Shown: positions 43,973 through 53,384 of the stretch, piece after piece
Layout: each line of letters begins with the position of its first letter
How positions within the stretch are numbered: position 1 is the first letter of the stretch
Origin: Neolewinella agarilytica
Lineage (GTDB): Bacteria; Bacteroidota; Bacteroidia; Chitinophagales; Saprospiraceae
DNA: 64,000 nt
Assembly (NCBI RefSeq): GCF_900110645.1
Contig: NZ_FOFB01000010.1
Coordinates: forward strand, 124,001-188,000
Direction of reading: 5' to 3'
Made by a program: the position numbers and the translations under genes
The notes under the pieces: generated by a model
The model's database searches: none
Seen by the model: the letters and a program-made list of their open reading frames with translations, nothing else
Told to the model about the DNA's origin: nothing

Positions 43973-45268
43973 CTATTCGCTCTTTTCAGGAGTTAATAGT
44001 GGAAAGTCTAGCGCTGGTACTGAGCCGTACTTTCCGGCCAAGTAGTCTTTCTCGTAAGTACTATCATTGCGTACTCCCGTTAGGTCGGAAAGGGAATACA
44101 ATTCTGATGCTCCTTGGCTATCCTTCTCGACAAAAGCGACCTGGTCTCTCCTTAGTAAACCAGGGCTGAGTAAATTCGTATCATGGGTTGCTATGATCAG
44201 CTGCCCACCAGCAGGGTTTGTTTGCGGGTTTTGAAATGTGTCGACAATCGCTTCTGAAAGGAGGGGGTGCAGGCTTGCTTCAAATTCATCAACGACCAAA
44301 ACTTCACCGTTTTCTACAGCAGAAATAATAAAGGCCGCTAGCCAGAAAACTTTTTGGGTACCTAGAGATTCGCCGTGCTCCATTGGCCATGCAATAGGTT
44401 TTATCTCTTTGCCTTGCTTATCTACGCTTCTATGCGCAAACAGGATAGTTGGTTCGCTTAGTTTAGTAATCAGCTCTTTAGCTTCTCCATTTGTAACGCC
44501 TATTTCTAGAACAGAATCTTTATCCAGATAACGTAGTTCTTCCACGTCAATCCCTAAGCCATGGAGAAAACCCTGAATCCTCAGCAAAACCTGTGGATCT
44601 TTAAAGGTATTCATCAAGCGGGCTCGCAATGCACCAGGAAACCCCTGGCCCAAAATGACCGATATTTTCCCTAGTTCCGTTCGAAATTTTTGCGCCTGAG
44701 GGATACTCAGATTCAACGCTTGCAATAACACCAAGCCACGGTCACGAATAAGCCCACGTCGCTCATCTTTCACCAAAGTTGGCAACGGAGACCACTGCGT
44801 ACGGAGTTTAGCACCAAACTTAACGTTGTTCCCTTCCCTCGTGAAGGCCATAGACTCTTTACCGCTACCCTGTCTTACATATAGCCACTCCTTTGTAACT
44901 CTAGTCGTCGTCGCAGCCAAACCATATCGAAAAATTTTTTGCTCGACAGAAAGAACGATTTCGAACTCACTAGCTTCTTCCGCAGTATAATCCGTTAACA
45001 AAAACGGTCTGACAGTAGTCAGGTCTGCCTCTAAGCTTGAAGCTGTGATCAAATTTAAAAAGGTAAATAATCCAAGCAGCACGTTGGTCTTTCCTCCTGA
45101 ATTCGCTCCATACAAAACCTTCGTCCTGAGCAGAGGAACCCCACCTGTATCAGTCAGGAGATTTTCATTCAGCAACTCGAATTGTTCCTTGAGCGCATCA
45201 GCCACTAAGGAAAGTGTTTGCTTCTCCTTAATAGAACGAAAATTAGCCAGAGAAAACGATATTAGCAC
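43973..45268 (-). CDS. AAA ATPase (RloA/AbiLi-like, first gene of an AbiL-like pair)
   Basis: A 431-residue SMC/OLD-like ATPase: N-terminal FSLANFRSIKEKQTLSLV, Walker A YGANSGGKTNVL (about 53-64), late signature ESLGTQKVFWLA, Walker B VLVVDEFEASLHP (about 325-337) and an H-loop IIATHDTNLL (about 360). This domain type occurs in OLD, RloA and AbiLi proteins; it may sense phage replication and trigger its RloB partner. The Walker A reads GANSGGKT, common in this family. The upstream gap to the CBS gene (67 bp) should hold its promoter. No restriction-modification gene is nearby. Confidence 0.85.
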   Translation of the reverse strand: MLISFSLANFRSIKEKQTLSLVADALKEQFELLNENLLTDTGGVPLLRTKVLYGANSGGKTNVLLGLFTFLNLITASSLEADLTTVRPFLLTDYTAEEASEFEIVLSVEQKIFRYGLAATTTRVTKEWLYVRQGSGKESMAFTREGNNVKFGAKLRTQWSPLPTLVKDERRGLIRDRGLVLLQALNLSIPQAQKFRTELGKISVILGQGFPGALRARLMNTFKDPQVLLRIQGFLHGLGIDVEELRYLDKDSVLEIGVTNGEAKELITKLSEPTILFAHRSVDKQGKEIKPIAWPMEHGESLGTQKVFWLAAFIISAVENGEVLVVDEFEASLHPLLSEAIVDTFQNPQTNPAGGQLIIATHDTNLLSPGLLRRDQVAFVEKDSQGASELYSLSDLTGVRNDSTYEKDYLAGKYGSVPALDFPLLTPEKSE

Positions 45269-45335
45269 GTTATTTGAGAATTTTACTCAAATATACAGAC
45301 AAAACACTAAAAAAAACAGCCAACACCCTCTCCCT

Positions 45336-45995
45336 CTACACGTTCAAATAATTCATTAAACTATCATAGCGCTCCCGCAGGGAATCCTGCAATTGCTTCT
45401 CATTGAAGCTTGCCTTCACTTTGTAGTTGAATCGTTCGAAAGTGGCCAGCGTAGCGCCAATGTTCTGGCTGTTAACCTTGATGGTTACTTCCGTACGGTT
45501 AGTGTCCTGAAAGGTGTTGACGAAACTGCTGAGGATGACGGCTCCATCACCTTCCACGATGCGGGCGATTTCCGCCAGGCTGTAATCGTGGCGCCCCATC
45601 TCGAGGATAACGATAGAGCCGGGGTCGCGGAAAGTGCTGCTTTCAGCAAAGAAGCGCAGGAGGTCCTCATTGGTAACCATCCCGATATAATCGCCTTCCC
45701 GATTGATGACAGGCACAACTGTCAACTTATACTCAACCAACAGGCGCATGACGTCATAAACGTGATCATCCGGGAACACGGCAGGTGGCTGTGAGGGCAG
45801 GCGATAACTGCTCACGGGCTCCAGGGCATCCGCATTAAGAATGTCATCTTCTGAGATTACCGCCTTCAGCTCCTGATCATCAACGACGGGTAGGTGACGG
45901 ATGTAAAACTCATTCATTATCCCAAGCGCCTCTTCACCGGTATCGGTTGGGCGGAGGGGAACAAGGGCATCGGTAATTAAAGCTTCTGCGGTCAT
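45336..45995 (-). CDS. CBS-pair protein with C-terminal ACT-like domain
   Basis: Two CBS motifs (about 1-55 and 70-125; FYIRHLPVVDDQELKAVISEDD and YKLTVVPVINREGDYIGMVTNEDL) bind adenosine nucleotides as energy sensors. The rest (about 130-215; IVILEMGRHDYSLAEIARIVE and TEVTIKVNSQNIGATLATFERF) looks like an ACT domain. The combination resembles AcuB-type proteins of Bacteroidota. The partner it regulates is unknown. Confidence 0.82.
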   Translation of the reverse strand: MTAEALITDALVPLRPTDTGEEALGIMNEFYIRHLPVVDDQELKAVISEDDILNADALEPVSSYRLPSQPPAVFPDDHVYDVMRLLVEYKLTVVPVINREGDYIGMVTNEDLLRFFAESSTFRDPGSIVILEMGRHDYSLAEIARIVEGDGAVILSSFVNTFQDTNRTEVTIKVNSQNIGATLATFERFNYKVKASFNEKQLQDSLRERYDSLMNYLNV

Positions 45996-46097
45996 CTGGG
46001 ATAGAAAGATAAGACGTGAAGATAAAGGGGAATACTCCTCGTTTGTTTCACAGAGGAAAAATTAACAATACGGGTAACTGTTGCCCGAAAAACCGGA

Positions 46098-46976
46098 CTA
46101 ACTGAGTAAGCGCTTTTTCTGGGTAACGAATTCGTTTTCCGTCAACAGTCCCTTTTCCTTAAGGGTAGCCAGCCGCTGGAGCTGCTCCAGCAGATCTTCA
46201 CTAATTTCGGGAAGTTCCACCATCTCTTCTTCACGGATGGGGTTTTCCAGAACTGTTTCTTCAGCGCTACGGTCGGGTGCCAGGCGGTAACCGTTTAGTT
46301 CAAACTCCGTGTAACCTGGCTGTACCCGCAGGAAAGCCAGACTGTCGTGCGCCCGTATACGCTCGAAGTCGTCAAAGCCAAGCGCAATGGCCCGGTCAAG
46401 GTGATAGAAAGCCTTATCAGCCTGTTCTTCACAACTGTAGGAGCAAGCGATGTTGAAATGACTGGCTACGTCCCGGGGGTTTTTCTCCAATGCTTTTCCA
46501 AAAGCGATAATGGCCCGGTCGTATTCGAAGTCTTTGAAGTAGCGCAGACCGGCCTTTCGCTCTGCCGCCCCTGTTTGAACGGGTCGGCTCGCCGGCGCAT
46601 TTCGGCGGGCTTGCGTATTCGTGCGGTTAGCACGCGTCTGTTGGCGGCTTTGCTCGCGCAGCGAACGCTCCTGTTGGCGCTGGCGGTAGCGGCGCTCCCG
46701 GTCATTCATCGGAGCTTGCTGCTGGCGGGGTGCCTGACCACGCCTGCGGTTAGTATGACCAAGACTGGCCGGAACCTGCTCTTTGTTGTACTTCCGGTCA
46801 AAGGCTTCCTGATCCATGCTCAGAAACACAATGGCGTCAATCACCCCGATGACGGCAGCCAGGGGGAAAACGAATATATATAGTATGCCAAGGCCGATTT
46901 GCCCGAGATAGAAACGGTGGAGCCCCATGGGACCTCCGAAGAAAGCAAGTACGGCCGCTAGATTTTTGTCCTTCAT
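46098..46976 (-). CDS. TM2-domain protein with TPR and SHOCT-like C-terminus
   Basis: Residues about 1-70 are a TM2 domain (LAAVLAFFGGPMGLHRFYLG and a second helix), followed by a Gln/Arg-rich basic linker (about 75-135), TPR-like helices (FKDFEYDRAIIAFGKALEKNP, about 150-210) and a C-terminal SHOCT-like motif (LATLKEKGLLTENEFVTQKK). An in-frame TTG at 47036 would add 20 residues; ATG 46976 gives the usual TM2 start. It is probably a membrane-bound protein of unknown role. Confidence 0.75.
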   Translation of the reverse strand: MKDKNLAAVLAFFGGPMGLHRFYLGQIGLGILYIFVFPLAAVIGVIDAIVFLSMDQEAFDRKYNKEQVPASLGHTNRRRGQAPRQQQAPMNDRERRYRQRQQERSLREQSRQQTRANRTNTQARRNAPASRPVQTGAAERKAGLRYFKDFEYDRAIIAFGKALEKNPRDVASHFNIACSYSCEEQADKAFYHLDRAIALGFDDFERIRAHDSLAFLRVQPGYTEFELNGYRLAPDRSAEETVLENPIREEEMVELPEISEDLLEQLQRLATLKEKGLLTENEFVTQKKRLLS

Positions 46977-47086
46977 GTGCAACGAATTAACGGCTAAAGG
47001 ATCAATTTCGTTCTGTTTATTCTCATTTTTCGACAATCAGGTCGTTCCTGACTGTCAACGGGCCCGCCTCACGGGTTAACCTTACA

Positions 47087-48334
47087 CTACTCCGGCCGGA
47101 AAATCCGGCAGGTCAGCACCGTCAGATCATCCGGATATTCGGAGTTCTGACGAAAGTCGTCCAGCATAACTTTGAGCGCGCCGTTGAAGGAAGCCGCTGA
47201 CCGCCCGTGCTGCCGCTTCGCGAAGTTGTAAAGTATTTCCTCATCCAGCGTCTCTCCTGCGGCATTTTGCAAATCCGTCAAACCGTCGGTATAGGTGACC
47301 ACTAACGCCTGACTCGGCAAATCAATTTCGCCAACCTCCAGCATCGGCAACTCATCAATAGATCCCAAAACCAGTGTGCCTTCGGTAAGCAGCTTAATGC
47401 CCTGATCATGCACCAGCACAGCAGGCGGATGTCCGGCGTTTACGTAACGGAGTTTATGGCTTTCCAGATCGTACTCCGCCACAAAGAAGGTAATGAACCG
47501 CTCCCCCTGGGTAATTTCGTAAACCGCTTTATTGATGTCAATGACAAACTCGCGAAGGCTGGACCGCTTTTTGATCAGCGTATGGAAATTCGCCTGAAAG
47601 TTGGCCATGAGCAGGGCCGCGGACACCCCCTTACCCGTAACGTCTCCGATACAAAAGACGAGTTTGCCGTCCTCAAATTCCTGGAAATCGATGTAGTCCC
47701 CGCCTACCCCGAGCTTCGGCTTGTAAATAGTATCGATCTCGTATTGATCCGTAATCGGGAATAACTCCGGAATCAGCATTTTCTGCACCGTAGCGCCCAG
47801 ATCAAGGTCGGCCTCCAGCCGTTCCTGTTCCAGTTGTCGGCGGAAGAGGCGCTTATTTTCAATCGCTACCGCAATTACGTTCGTGATGGTGGTGATAATC
47901 TGCACCCGTTCGAACATATCATCCTCTTCCTCAAACCTACCGATGAGGATGTAGGCAATAGGCCGCTCTTTGTGCAAGACCGGCACCACGTGCTCAAACT
48001 GTGCGATAAAGGTGGGGTTATTGCCTTCAATTAGTCCCGGACGGGTAAATTTCCCGAGGGCGGCCCCCAGGTCAATCCCCGGCAGCGGTGCCTCGGATTG
48101 CCCGATCTGAGTAGCCAGCACCCATTCCGTATCCTTTTGGCTGTTGCGGACCAACAGTACCATTTGGGTAACACCCAATTCCTTGCGCAGAAATGCCCGG
48201 TACATATCAAAAAGATCCTCGGCTGCAACGTTGTTGTTGATCGCCTGCGTGATCTGCAGCAGACGGCGTACCTGCAGCTGCCGCAGGTGAAGCTCGCGCT
48301 CTAGTTTTTCCGTCCGGTTGAATGGGTGAATCAT
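47087..48334 (-). CDS. RsbU/SpoIIE-type PP2C phosphatase with GAF domain
   Basis: An N-terminal helix and GAF-like domain (about 25-165) precede a coiled linker and a PP2C-SpoIIE phosphatase domain (about 190-415). Metal-site features: GVGGDYIDF, CIGDVTGKGVSAALLMA, YVNAGHPPAVL, TDGLTDLQN and the final EYPDDLTVL. These phosphatases act on anti-anti-sigma (STAS) proteins in partner switching or on two-component-like targets. No STAS or HATPase_c gene lies nearby, so the target is unknown. Confidence 0.9.
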   Translation of the reverse strand: MIHPFNRTEKLERELHLRQLQVRRLLQITQAINNNVAAEDLFDMYRAFLRKELGVTQMVLLVRNSQKDTEWVLATQIGQSEAPLPGIDLGAALGKFTRPGLIEGNNPTFIAQFEHVVPVLHKERPIAYILIGRFEEEDDMFERVQIITTITNVIAVAIENKRLFRRQLEQERLEADLDLGATVQKMLIPELFPITDQYEIDTIYKPKLGVGGDYIDFQEFEDGKLVFCIGDVTGKGVSAALLMANFQANFHTLIKKRSSLREFVIDINKAVYEITQGERFITFFVAEYDLESHKLRYVNAGHPPAVLVHDQGIKLLTEGTLVLGSIDELPMLEVGEIDLPSQALVVTYTDGLTDLQNAAGETLDEEILYNFAKRQHGRSAASFNGALKVMLDDFRQNSEYPDDLTVLTCRIFRPE

Positions 48335-48371
48335 CGGGCGGTAAATATAGGCACAGCCGGGGAAGTTAAGG

Positions 48372-48893
48372 TTATCCCCGAATACCTTCCAGCAAACATT
48401 CTTCCACTACCGAATCTTCGTCGCCGTGAAGCACCGAAACATCACCGGTTGTTTCGAAAACAACAGCTTTTACTTCAGAGAGCCGGAGCACATTAGCCTC
48501 GCGAAGCTTGGCCATCAAATCAGCGTGCGTAACACCGGATTTCGCCATGTTCTCCTGAAAAATTTCGCCCTTTCGCATCAGCAGCACGGGCTGGTTTTCA
48601 CCGATGTTTTCCAGCCAGTCAAAGTGACGTTTCCCGTAAGAGAACAATTGCTGAAAGCCAATAATGCACAGCATCGCAACCGTGCCCTTCAACCAGCTCT
48701 GCCCCGTATTCATGGCTACTGCAGCCAAAATGGAGCCAACGGCAATGGTGGAAGCAAAGTCAACACTAGACATTTTCGCAAACGAACGAAGACCGTAAAT
48801 TCTCACTATGATCAGGATCGTAGCCATAATCATTATACACGAGGCGGCCGTCTTAAGGATGATCGGCAGGGAGGCAATTAACCAGTTTTCCAT
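48372..48893 (-). CDS. DUF421 (YetF-like) membrane protein
   Basis: Three N-terminal membrane helices (about 8-85; FAKMSSVDFASTIAVGSILA in the conserved loop) are followed by a cytoplasmic alpha/beta domain with GENQPVLLMRKGEIFQENMAK. This matches the YetF/DUF421 family, small membrane proteins of unclear function, some linked to spore germinant-receptor lipid effects in Bacillus. It follows the phosphatase pattern of membrane or signalling genes but no functional link is evident. Confidence 0.85.
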   Translation of the reverse strand: MENWLIASLPIILKTAASCIMIMATILIIVRIYGLRSFAKMSSVDFASTIAVGSILAAVAMNTGQSWLKGTVAMLCIIGFQQLFSYGKRHFDWLENIGENQPVLLMRKGEIFQENMAKSGVTHADLMAKLREANVLRLSEVKAVVFETTGDVSVLHGDEDSVVEECLLEGIRG

Positions 48894-49218
48894 AGGGGCT
48901 TTATTGAATTAAAGCGTAAGCCGGAGCAGTATTGTTTGGCGGGCGCAGACGCAGGTGCCATGTTTGGATTGGGAGCAGTGAAGAAAAACAGCCAACTAGA
49001 AAAGCCAACGGCTAATTCCAAAAAAATAACCCGCCCATTTCAAGCTAATGAAACGCTTCCGTCTCGTGCGCATCAAGCCTAAAACAAAAGTGGGCGTTTG
49101 CCAGCGACACTTTGCTCTCCAAACCCTCTTTTGCACCTGCGTTTGCGCCCTATCCCCAACTATCTGACTGCTTGACTATCTGACTGCTTGACTATCTGAC
49201 TCCTTGACTCCTCCCTCC
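48894..49218. other. Intergenic region with an inverted pair of dispersed motifs and an octamer tract
   Basis: A forward motif copy GGGCGCAGACGCAGGTGCC (48941-48959) and a reverse copy TTGCACCTGCGTTTGCGCCC (49131-49150) lie about 170 bp apart in inverted orientation. From 49158 to 49206 TGACTGCT/TGACTATC-type octamers repeat, related to the words of the 22.6-kb hairpin. I see no gene. Confidence 0.65.
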
Positions 49219-50604
49219 CTAGCTATACCCAATCGCCACCGCCACCAGCAGCCCTACCCAGGCCCAGACCAGCAACATCCCCGTCAGCGGCAGCGCGAAG
49301 CGCAGCCAGCGATCAAAAGGTACCCGGCAAAGCGACAGCATGGCCACCAGCCCGCCCAGGGAAGGATTGAACAGGTTCGTCACCCCGTCTCCGATCTGGA
49401 AGGCGAGGATGGAGATCTGGGGGCTCAGCCCCAGCGCCTCCCCCAGCGGGATCATCACCGGAAGCGTCGCCATCGCCTGTCCGCTCCCCGAAGGGATGAG
49501 CAGGTTCAGGCCGCTCTGCCCGATGGACATCCCTACGGCAGACGCATAGGTCGGCAAACCACTCAGTGCCTGCGCCAGCCCGTGGCTAATGGTGTCCTGA
49601 ATCTGCCCTTGCTCCATGATAACGCTCACGGTAGTTGCCATCCCGATGATGAAGGTTGCCGGGGCCATCTGGGCGATGGATTTAAAGCCGGCCTCCGTCA
49701 CCTCCCGGCCGGAGAGACCACTCGTCAGGGCGCACACCACCATCACCATCAGGAAGATGGCCGAAGTATCGTTGATGTGCAGCTCCCATTTGAAAACACC
49801 GTAAAGGACAATGCCCAGTCCGGCCAAAAACACCGTCAGCAGCCACCAGTTCCGCGGCGTGATGCTGTATTCGTTCAGCGGTTTACTCAGTTGCATGCCG
49901 GAGACATCCAGCCCGCGGCCGATGCCACTTTCCGGGTCGGCCTTCAGCCGCCGGTAATAGCGGACGTTATACCAGGCCATCAGCAGTAAGCCGCCGGCAC
50001 AGACCACCGAGCGCAGCGCCCAGCCGCTGAAGAGCGGTAGATCCGCGATTAGGTGCCCGTTCCCCACCGTATAGAAATTGATGGGCGAGAGGCCGAAGGC
50101 AACCGTCATGCCGCCAATGCTCACCCCGGCAGCCAGAATTAAGTCTCCGCCCAGTGCCAGCATCACCACCGCTGCAATCGGGATGGTCGCAATATTATTC
50201 TCATAACCGACCATGATGCCCAGCGCACCGTACACGAAGGTCAGCAGGACAATCAGCAGCTCCGCGTGCTTGCTGCCCATCCGGCTTACCACCTTGCCGA
50301 CAACGTTTTCAATCGTCATCGTTGCCTCCAGAATGGAAAACATCAGGGCACTGACCAGACAGATGAAAATGATCGGTGTCGCTCGTTTGTACCCGTCCGG
50401 GAAGGCCCGAAAAATGTCGAACAAGTTAAGTGGTGAAGCCTCCACCTCGTGGTAACTGCCCGGCACTACGCGCATCCGGCCGTCTACGGCCACCCGCTCA
50501 TACAGCCCTGCAGGCAATAGCCAGGTCATAGCCCCGACCGCCAGCACGATGAGCATTAACATAATCAGCGGGGACGGGATGCGGGCATACCAGGGGCGGG
50601 ACAT
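49219..50604 (-). CDS. YfcC/DcuC-type membrane transporter
   Basis: A polytopic protein of about 12 helices with two repeated re-entrant-like blocks: GYENNIATIPIAA in the first half and NLLIPSGSGQAMATLPVM in the second. The latter is characteristic of YfcC-type proteins related to the DcuC dicarboxylate and AbgT groups. It probably transports a dicarboxylate, amino acid or peptide. The start ATG 50604 gives a normal first helix (LIMLMLIVLAVGAMTWLLPAG from about 13). Confidence 0.82.
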   Translation of the reverse strand: MSRPWYARIPSPLIMLMLIVLAVGAMTWLLPAGLYERVAVDGRMRVVPGSYHEVEASPLNLFDIFRAFPDGYKRATPIIFICLVSALMFSILEATMTIENVVGKVVSRMGSKHAELLIVLLTFVYGALGIMVGYENNIATIPIAAVVMLALGGDLILAAGVSIGGMTVAFGLSPINFYTVGNGHLIADLPLFSGWALRSVVCAGGLLLMAWYNVRYYRRLKADPESGIGRGLDVSGMQLSKPLNEYSITPRNWWLLTVFLAGLGIVLYGVFKWELHINDTSAIFLMVMVVCALTSGLSGREVTEAGFKSIAQMAPATFIIGMATTVSVIMEQGQIQDTISHGLAQALSGLPTYASAVGMSIGQSGLNLLIPSGSGQAMATLPVMIPLGEALGLSPQISILAFQIGDGVTNLFNPSLGGLVAMLSLCRVPFDRWLRFALPLTGMLLVWAWVGLLVAVAIGYS

Positions 50605-50685
50605 GGGCGGGGAGTTTGCGCCGAATGTACGAAAAGGGAAGGAAGGCCTATCCCTTTGTCATAAAATGAGCTAATTACTCATTGG

Positions 50686-50726
50686 CCGGCTAAAGCCGGG
50701 GCTGTGTTATGAAGCTCTTCGAGCTT
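50686..50726. repeat. Two adjacent short hairpins (REP-like)
   Basis: CCGGC-taaa-GCCGG (50686-50699) and AAGCTC-ttc-GAGCTT (50712-50726) lie between the YfcC-like gene start and the lysS stop. The first resembles the 12917-12934 hairpin in stem, loop type and right flank. Confidence 0.6.
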
Positions 50727-50737
50727 GAGAGTTCGCC

Positions 50738-50757
50738 TTGCACCTGCGTCCGCGCCC
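50738..50757 (-). repeat. Dispersed motif copy abutting the lysS stop codon
   Basis: TTGCACCTGCGTCCGCGCCC on the plus strand ends at the final base of the lysS stop codon. The same 24-bp context, including the stop, is found at the trkH stop (53856-53879). Confidence 0.85.
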
Positions 50758-52298
50758 TACTCCTCTCCGCCTTCCGCCTTTTCCGGCTTCATCTGCGGGA
50801 AGAACAACACTTCCTGGATAGACTTCTGTCCCGTTACCAGCATCACCAGGCGGTCGATACCGAAGCCGATACCGGCCGTCGGGGGCATACCGTACTCGAG
50901 GGCACGGAGGAAGTCTTCGTCGATGGGCATCGCTTCATCGTCTCCCCGGTTGGCGAGTTCGACCTGCTCTTCGAAGCGTTCGCGCTGGTCGATCGGGTCG
51001 TTGAGCTCGGAGTAAGAGTTAGCAATTTCCTTGCCGTTCACGAAGAGCTCGAAGCGCTCGACCAGGCCGGGCTTGCTGCGGTGCTTCTTCGTCAGGGGTG
51101 ACATCTCAACGGGGTAGTCGGTGATAAAAGTAGGCTGGATGAGCTTGGCCTCTACGTGGTCACCGAAGATTTCATCGATGATCTTGCCGCGGCCCATCGT
51201 CTTGTCCAGTTCCACGTGCAGGCGCTTGGCGATGGCGCGTAGTTCGTCTTCGTCAGCACCGCTGATGTCTTCCCCGGTGTATTCCTTGATGGCCTCGGCC
51301 ATGGGCAGGCGACGGTAGGGGCCGGCAAAATTAATTTCGTGCCCGTCCGCCATCACCGTAGCGTTGTCACCGCCGTTGACGGTCTTGATGATGTACTCCA
51401 GCATCTTCTCCGTGGTATCCATCATCCAGTTGTAGTCCTTGTAGGCTACGTAGAACTCAATGGCGGTGAACTCGGGGTTGTGCGTCCGGTCCATCCCCTC
51501 GTTGCGGAAGTTCTTACTGAACTCATAGACTGCGTCGAAGCCACCGACGATGAGGCGCTTCAGGTACAGCTCGTTGGCGATACGGAGGTACATCGGAATG
51601 TCCAGCGTATTGTGGTGAGTTGCGAAAGGGCGGGCAGCCGCCCCGCCGTGGATGGCCTGCAGGATCGGCGTTTCCACTTCTACCATGCCCATACCGTCGA
51701 GGAAAGTCCGGATGGCGGTGACGAGCTTGGTACGCTTCAGGAAAACTTCCTTCACGTGTGGATTCACCACCAGGTCAACGTAGCGTTGACGGTAGCGCAA
51801 CTCGGGGTCGGAGAAAGCATCGTAAACATTACCGTCGTCGTCCGTCTTAACGACTGGCAGCGGACGCAGACTCTTGCCCAGGAAGGTAAATTCCTTGACG
51901 TGAACGGAGGTTTCTCCCGTCCGGGTCTGGAACACGTGGCCGGTAACACCGATGAAATCACCCAGGTCGAGCAGCTTCTTGAACAGGGTGTTATAGAGGG
52001 CCTTGTCTTCGCCGGGGGCGATGTCGTCTCGGCTAACGTAAATCTGGATGCGACCGGAACTGTCCTGAATGCTGGCAAAAGCCGCCTTCCCCATAATGCG
52101 GCGGGCCATCAGGCGGCCGGCGATGGTGACTTCTTTAAAATTCGTTGACATCTTATCATCGTCAAATTCCGCCTTTGCGTTGATCTCCTCGGCGAGGTGA
52201 GTAACGGGAAAGGTAGGCGCGGGAAAGGGCTCGATGCCCATTTCACGAATTTTTGCCAGGTTGTCTCTGCGGACGAGTTCTTGTTCGCTGCGTTCCAT
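50757..52298 (-). CDS. lysS: Lysyl-tRNA synthetase, class II
   Basis: LysS charges tRNA-Lys. The N-terminal OB-fold anticodon-binding domain (about 55-150) is followed by the class II core: motif 1 [12 protein letters not shown] (about 195), motif 2 [20 protein letters not shown] (about 255-275) and motif 3 [13 protein letters not shown] (about 480-492). The C-terminus [12 protein letters not shown] is the family signature. At 513 residues it is normal length. The stop codon directly joins a dispersed-motif copy, and the upstream side faces the RAYT repeat array. Confidence 0.97.
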   Translation of the reverse strand: MERSEQELVRRDNLAKIREMGIEPFPAPTFPVTHLAEEINAKAEFDDDKMSTNFKEVTIAGRLMARRIMGKAAFASIQDSSGRIQIYVSRDDIAPGEDKALYNTLFKKLLDLGDFIGVTGHVFQTRTGETSVHVKEFTFLGKSLRPLPVVKTDDDGNVYDAFSDPELRYRQRYVDLVVNPHVKEVFLKRTKLVTAIRTFLDGMGMVEVETPILQAIHGGAAARPFATHHNTLDIPMYLRIANELYLKRLIVGGFDAVYEFSKNFRNEGMDRTHNPEFTAIEFYVAYKDYNWMMDTTEKMLEYIIKTVNGGDNATVMADGHEINFAGPYRRLPMAEAIKEYTGEDISGADEDELRAIAKRLHVELDKTMGRGKIIDEIFGDHVEAKLIQPTFITDYPVEMSPLTKKHRSKPGLVERFELFVNGKEIANSYSELNDPIDQRERFEEQVELANRGDDEAMPIDEDFLRALEYGMPPTAGIGFGIDRLVMLVTGQKSIQEVLFFPQMKPEKAEGGEE

Positions 52299-52465
52299 AT
52301 TGATCTTTTGCGGGTGCGAAGATAAGTTTATAGTCAGGGAGTCAGGGTGTCAGGGAGTCAAATAGTTCGTACAACCTTAACAATATCAAACAGGCAAAAA
52401 TTTCATTCCTGCTTTTTCAGGCGCAGACGCAGGTGCAAGAAGAGGCTTAAAGGAGCAGGGGAAAG
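52299..52465. other. lysS upstream region
   Basis: The gap before the repeat array holds a GTCAGGGA-type octamer tract (about 52333-52362) and a forward dispersed-motif copy at 52420-52439 (GGCGCAGACGCAGGTGCAAG). The lysS promoter should be here, but no clear box is visible. Confidence 0.5.
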
Positions 52466-52657
52466 TTCCCGGATGAGGAGCTCCGCTCCGAAAGCTCAGC
52501 CGCTTGCGGCGTGCATGAAGGTATCCATGCCAACGTCACACTCGCGCATGCGCTCGGGCATTTCGGACCGGAGGTCCTCAACCTGGGAACGTCGCATACA
52601 ATTAGAATGTCAATAGAAAACCGATAATCCCCGGATGAGGAGCTCCGCTCCGAAAGC
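52466..52657 (+). repeat. Left RAYT-associated repeat array (one 123-bp unit and one truncated unit)
   Basis: A full 123-bp unit (52466-52588) is followed by a 39-bp spacer and the first 30 bp of a second unit (52628-52657), keeping the 162-bp period seen to the right of the gene. The second unit is cut off where the RAYT gene region begins. Terminal TTCCCGG/CCTGGGA can pair imperfectly and interior palindromes (GCCG/CGGC, GCGC/GCGC) are kept. Confidence 0.9.
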
Positions 52658-52720
52658 ACGAGGCGGAAGCCGAGAAAGGGATATTTGCTCAAGTCCAAAA
52701 CCTACCATAGTTTTATTCAT

Positions 52721-53383
52721 ATGTACACTTTAAATCGCCAGATGAAACACCGGCCTATCGGTCACGTCCCCGTTCATATTGTTTACCGATTAGCTGGCAG
52801 CCTTCCAGTATCCGTGATTCAGGAATTAAAGAGAGGGCGCGAGGCACTCTTTCTCCAGGCAGAAGCAAAAATCAATGCGCTTCCGGATCAGGTTTATAAA
52901 CACTTTGCAGATCAATGTCTTGAAGAAATTGGAGAAGGCATTGAAAACCTTTTAGAAAAAGCCCTGCACGAAAAATCCAATGGCCCGTATCACCTAAAAG
53001 AGGAGAAACTTGCAAAAATAGTAATCGACTCCTGGCATTGGCTGGTTAAGGAATACGGTTTGTATGTGTATGCCATTTGCGTCATGTCAAACCATGTCCA
53101 TGTTCTTTTACGTGGCCCTGAAGGAGAGTCTGCTCTTGACCCCGCACTCATTATGAAAACACATAAAAGCTTCACGGCTAATCAATGCAACAAGCTGCTT
53201 GGCACCAGCGGGAGCAGTTTCTGGGCGCCCAATTATTTTGACCGCGATGTGCGGGAAGGAACTTTCACCAGAGTAGTTTGGTACATCCTGAATAACCCCT
53301 TTCAGGCTGGCCTGGTGCAAAGCTGGAAAGACTGGCCCGGTACTTGGCTTCATCCTGATTTTCATGACTTGTTTGGAGGGTAG
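52721..53383 (+). CDS. REP-associated tyrosine transposase (RAYT, Y1_Tnp)
   Basis: RAYTs are domesticated relatives of IS200/IS605 transposases that bind REP hairpins. The 220-residue protein has the N-terminal block VHIVYRLAGSLPVSVIQELK, the metal-binding HUH motif in YAICVMSNHVHVLL (about 120-132), and the catalytic-tyrosine block VVWYILNNPFQAGLV (about 187-201) preceded by FDRDVRE. The active-site residues appear intact. ATG 52721 is chosen over an in-frame TTG at 52685; a further ATG at 52742 is possible. It is bounded by the hairpin head of a truncated repeat on the left and by a full repeat 1 bp after its stop on the right, supporting a mobilising role for these repeats. Confidence 0.9.
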   Translation: MYTLNRQMKHRPIGHVPVHIVYRLAGSLPVSVIQELKRGREALFLQAEAKINALPDQVYKHFADQCLEEIGEGIENLLEKALHEKSNGPYHLKEEKLAKIVIDSWHWLVKEYGLYVYAICVMSNHVHVLLRGPEGESALDPALIMKTHKSFTANQCNKLLGTSGSSFWAPNYFDRDVREGTFTRVVWYILNNPFQAGLVQSWKDWPGTWLHPDFHDLFGG

Positions 53384-53384
53384 C

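Noticed and set aside
49204..49989. 261-codon plus-strand open frame opposite the YfcC-like gene
   Set aside because: The His/Gln/Arg-rich composition is typical of an antisense frame of a GC-rich membrane gene.
51339..52148. 269-codon plus-strand open frame opposite lysS
   Set aside because: It is antisense to the class II synthetase core.
52447..52698. Minus-strand open frame in the left repeat array
   Set aside because: It is translation of the same repeat unit and has no family features.
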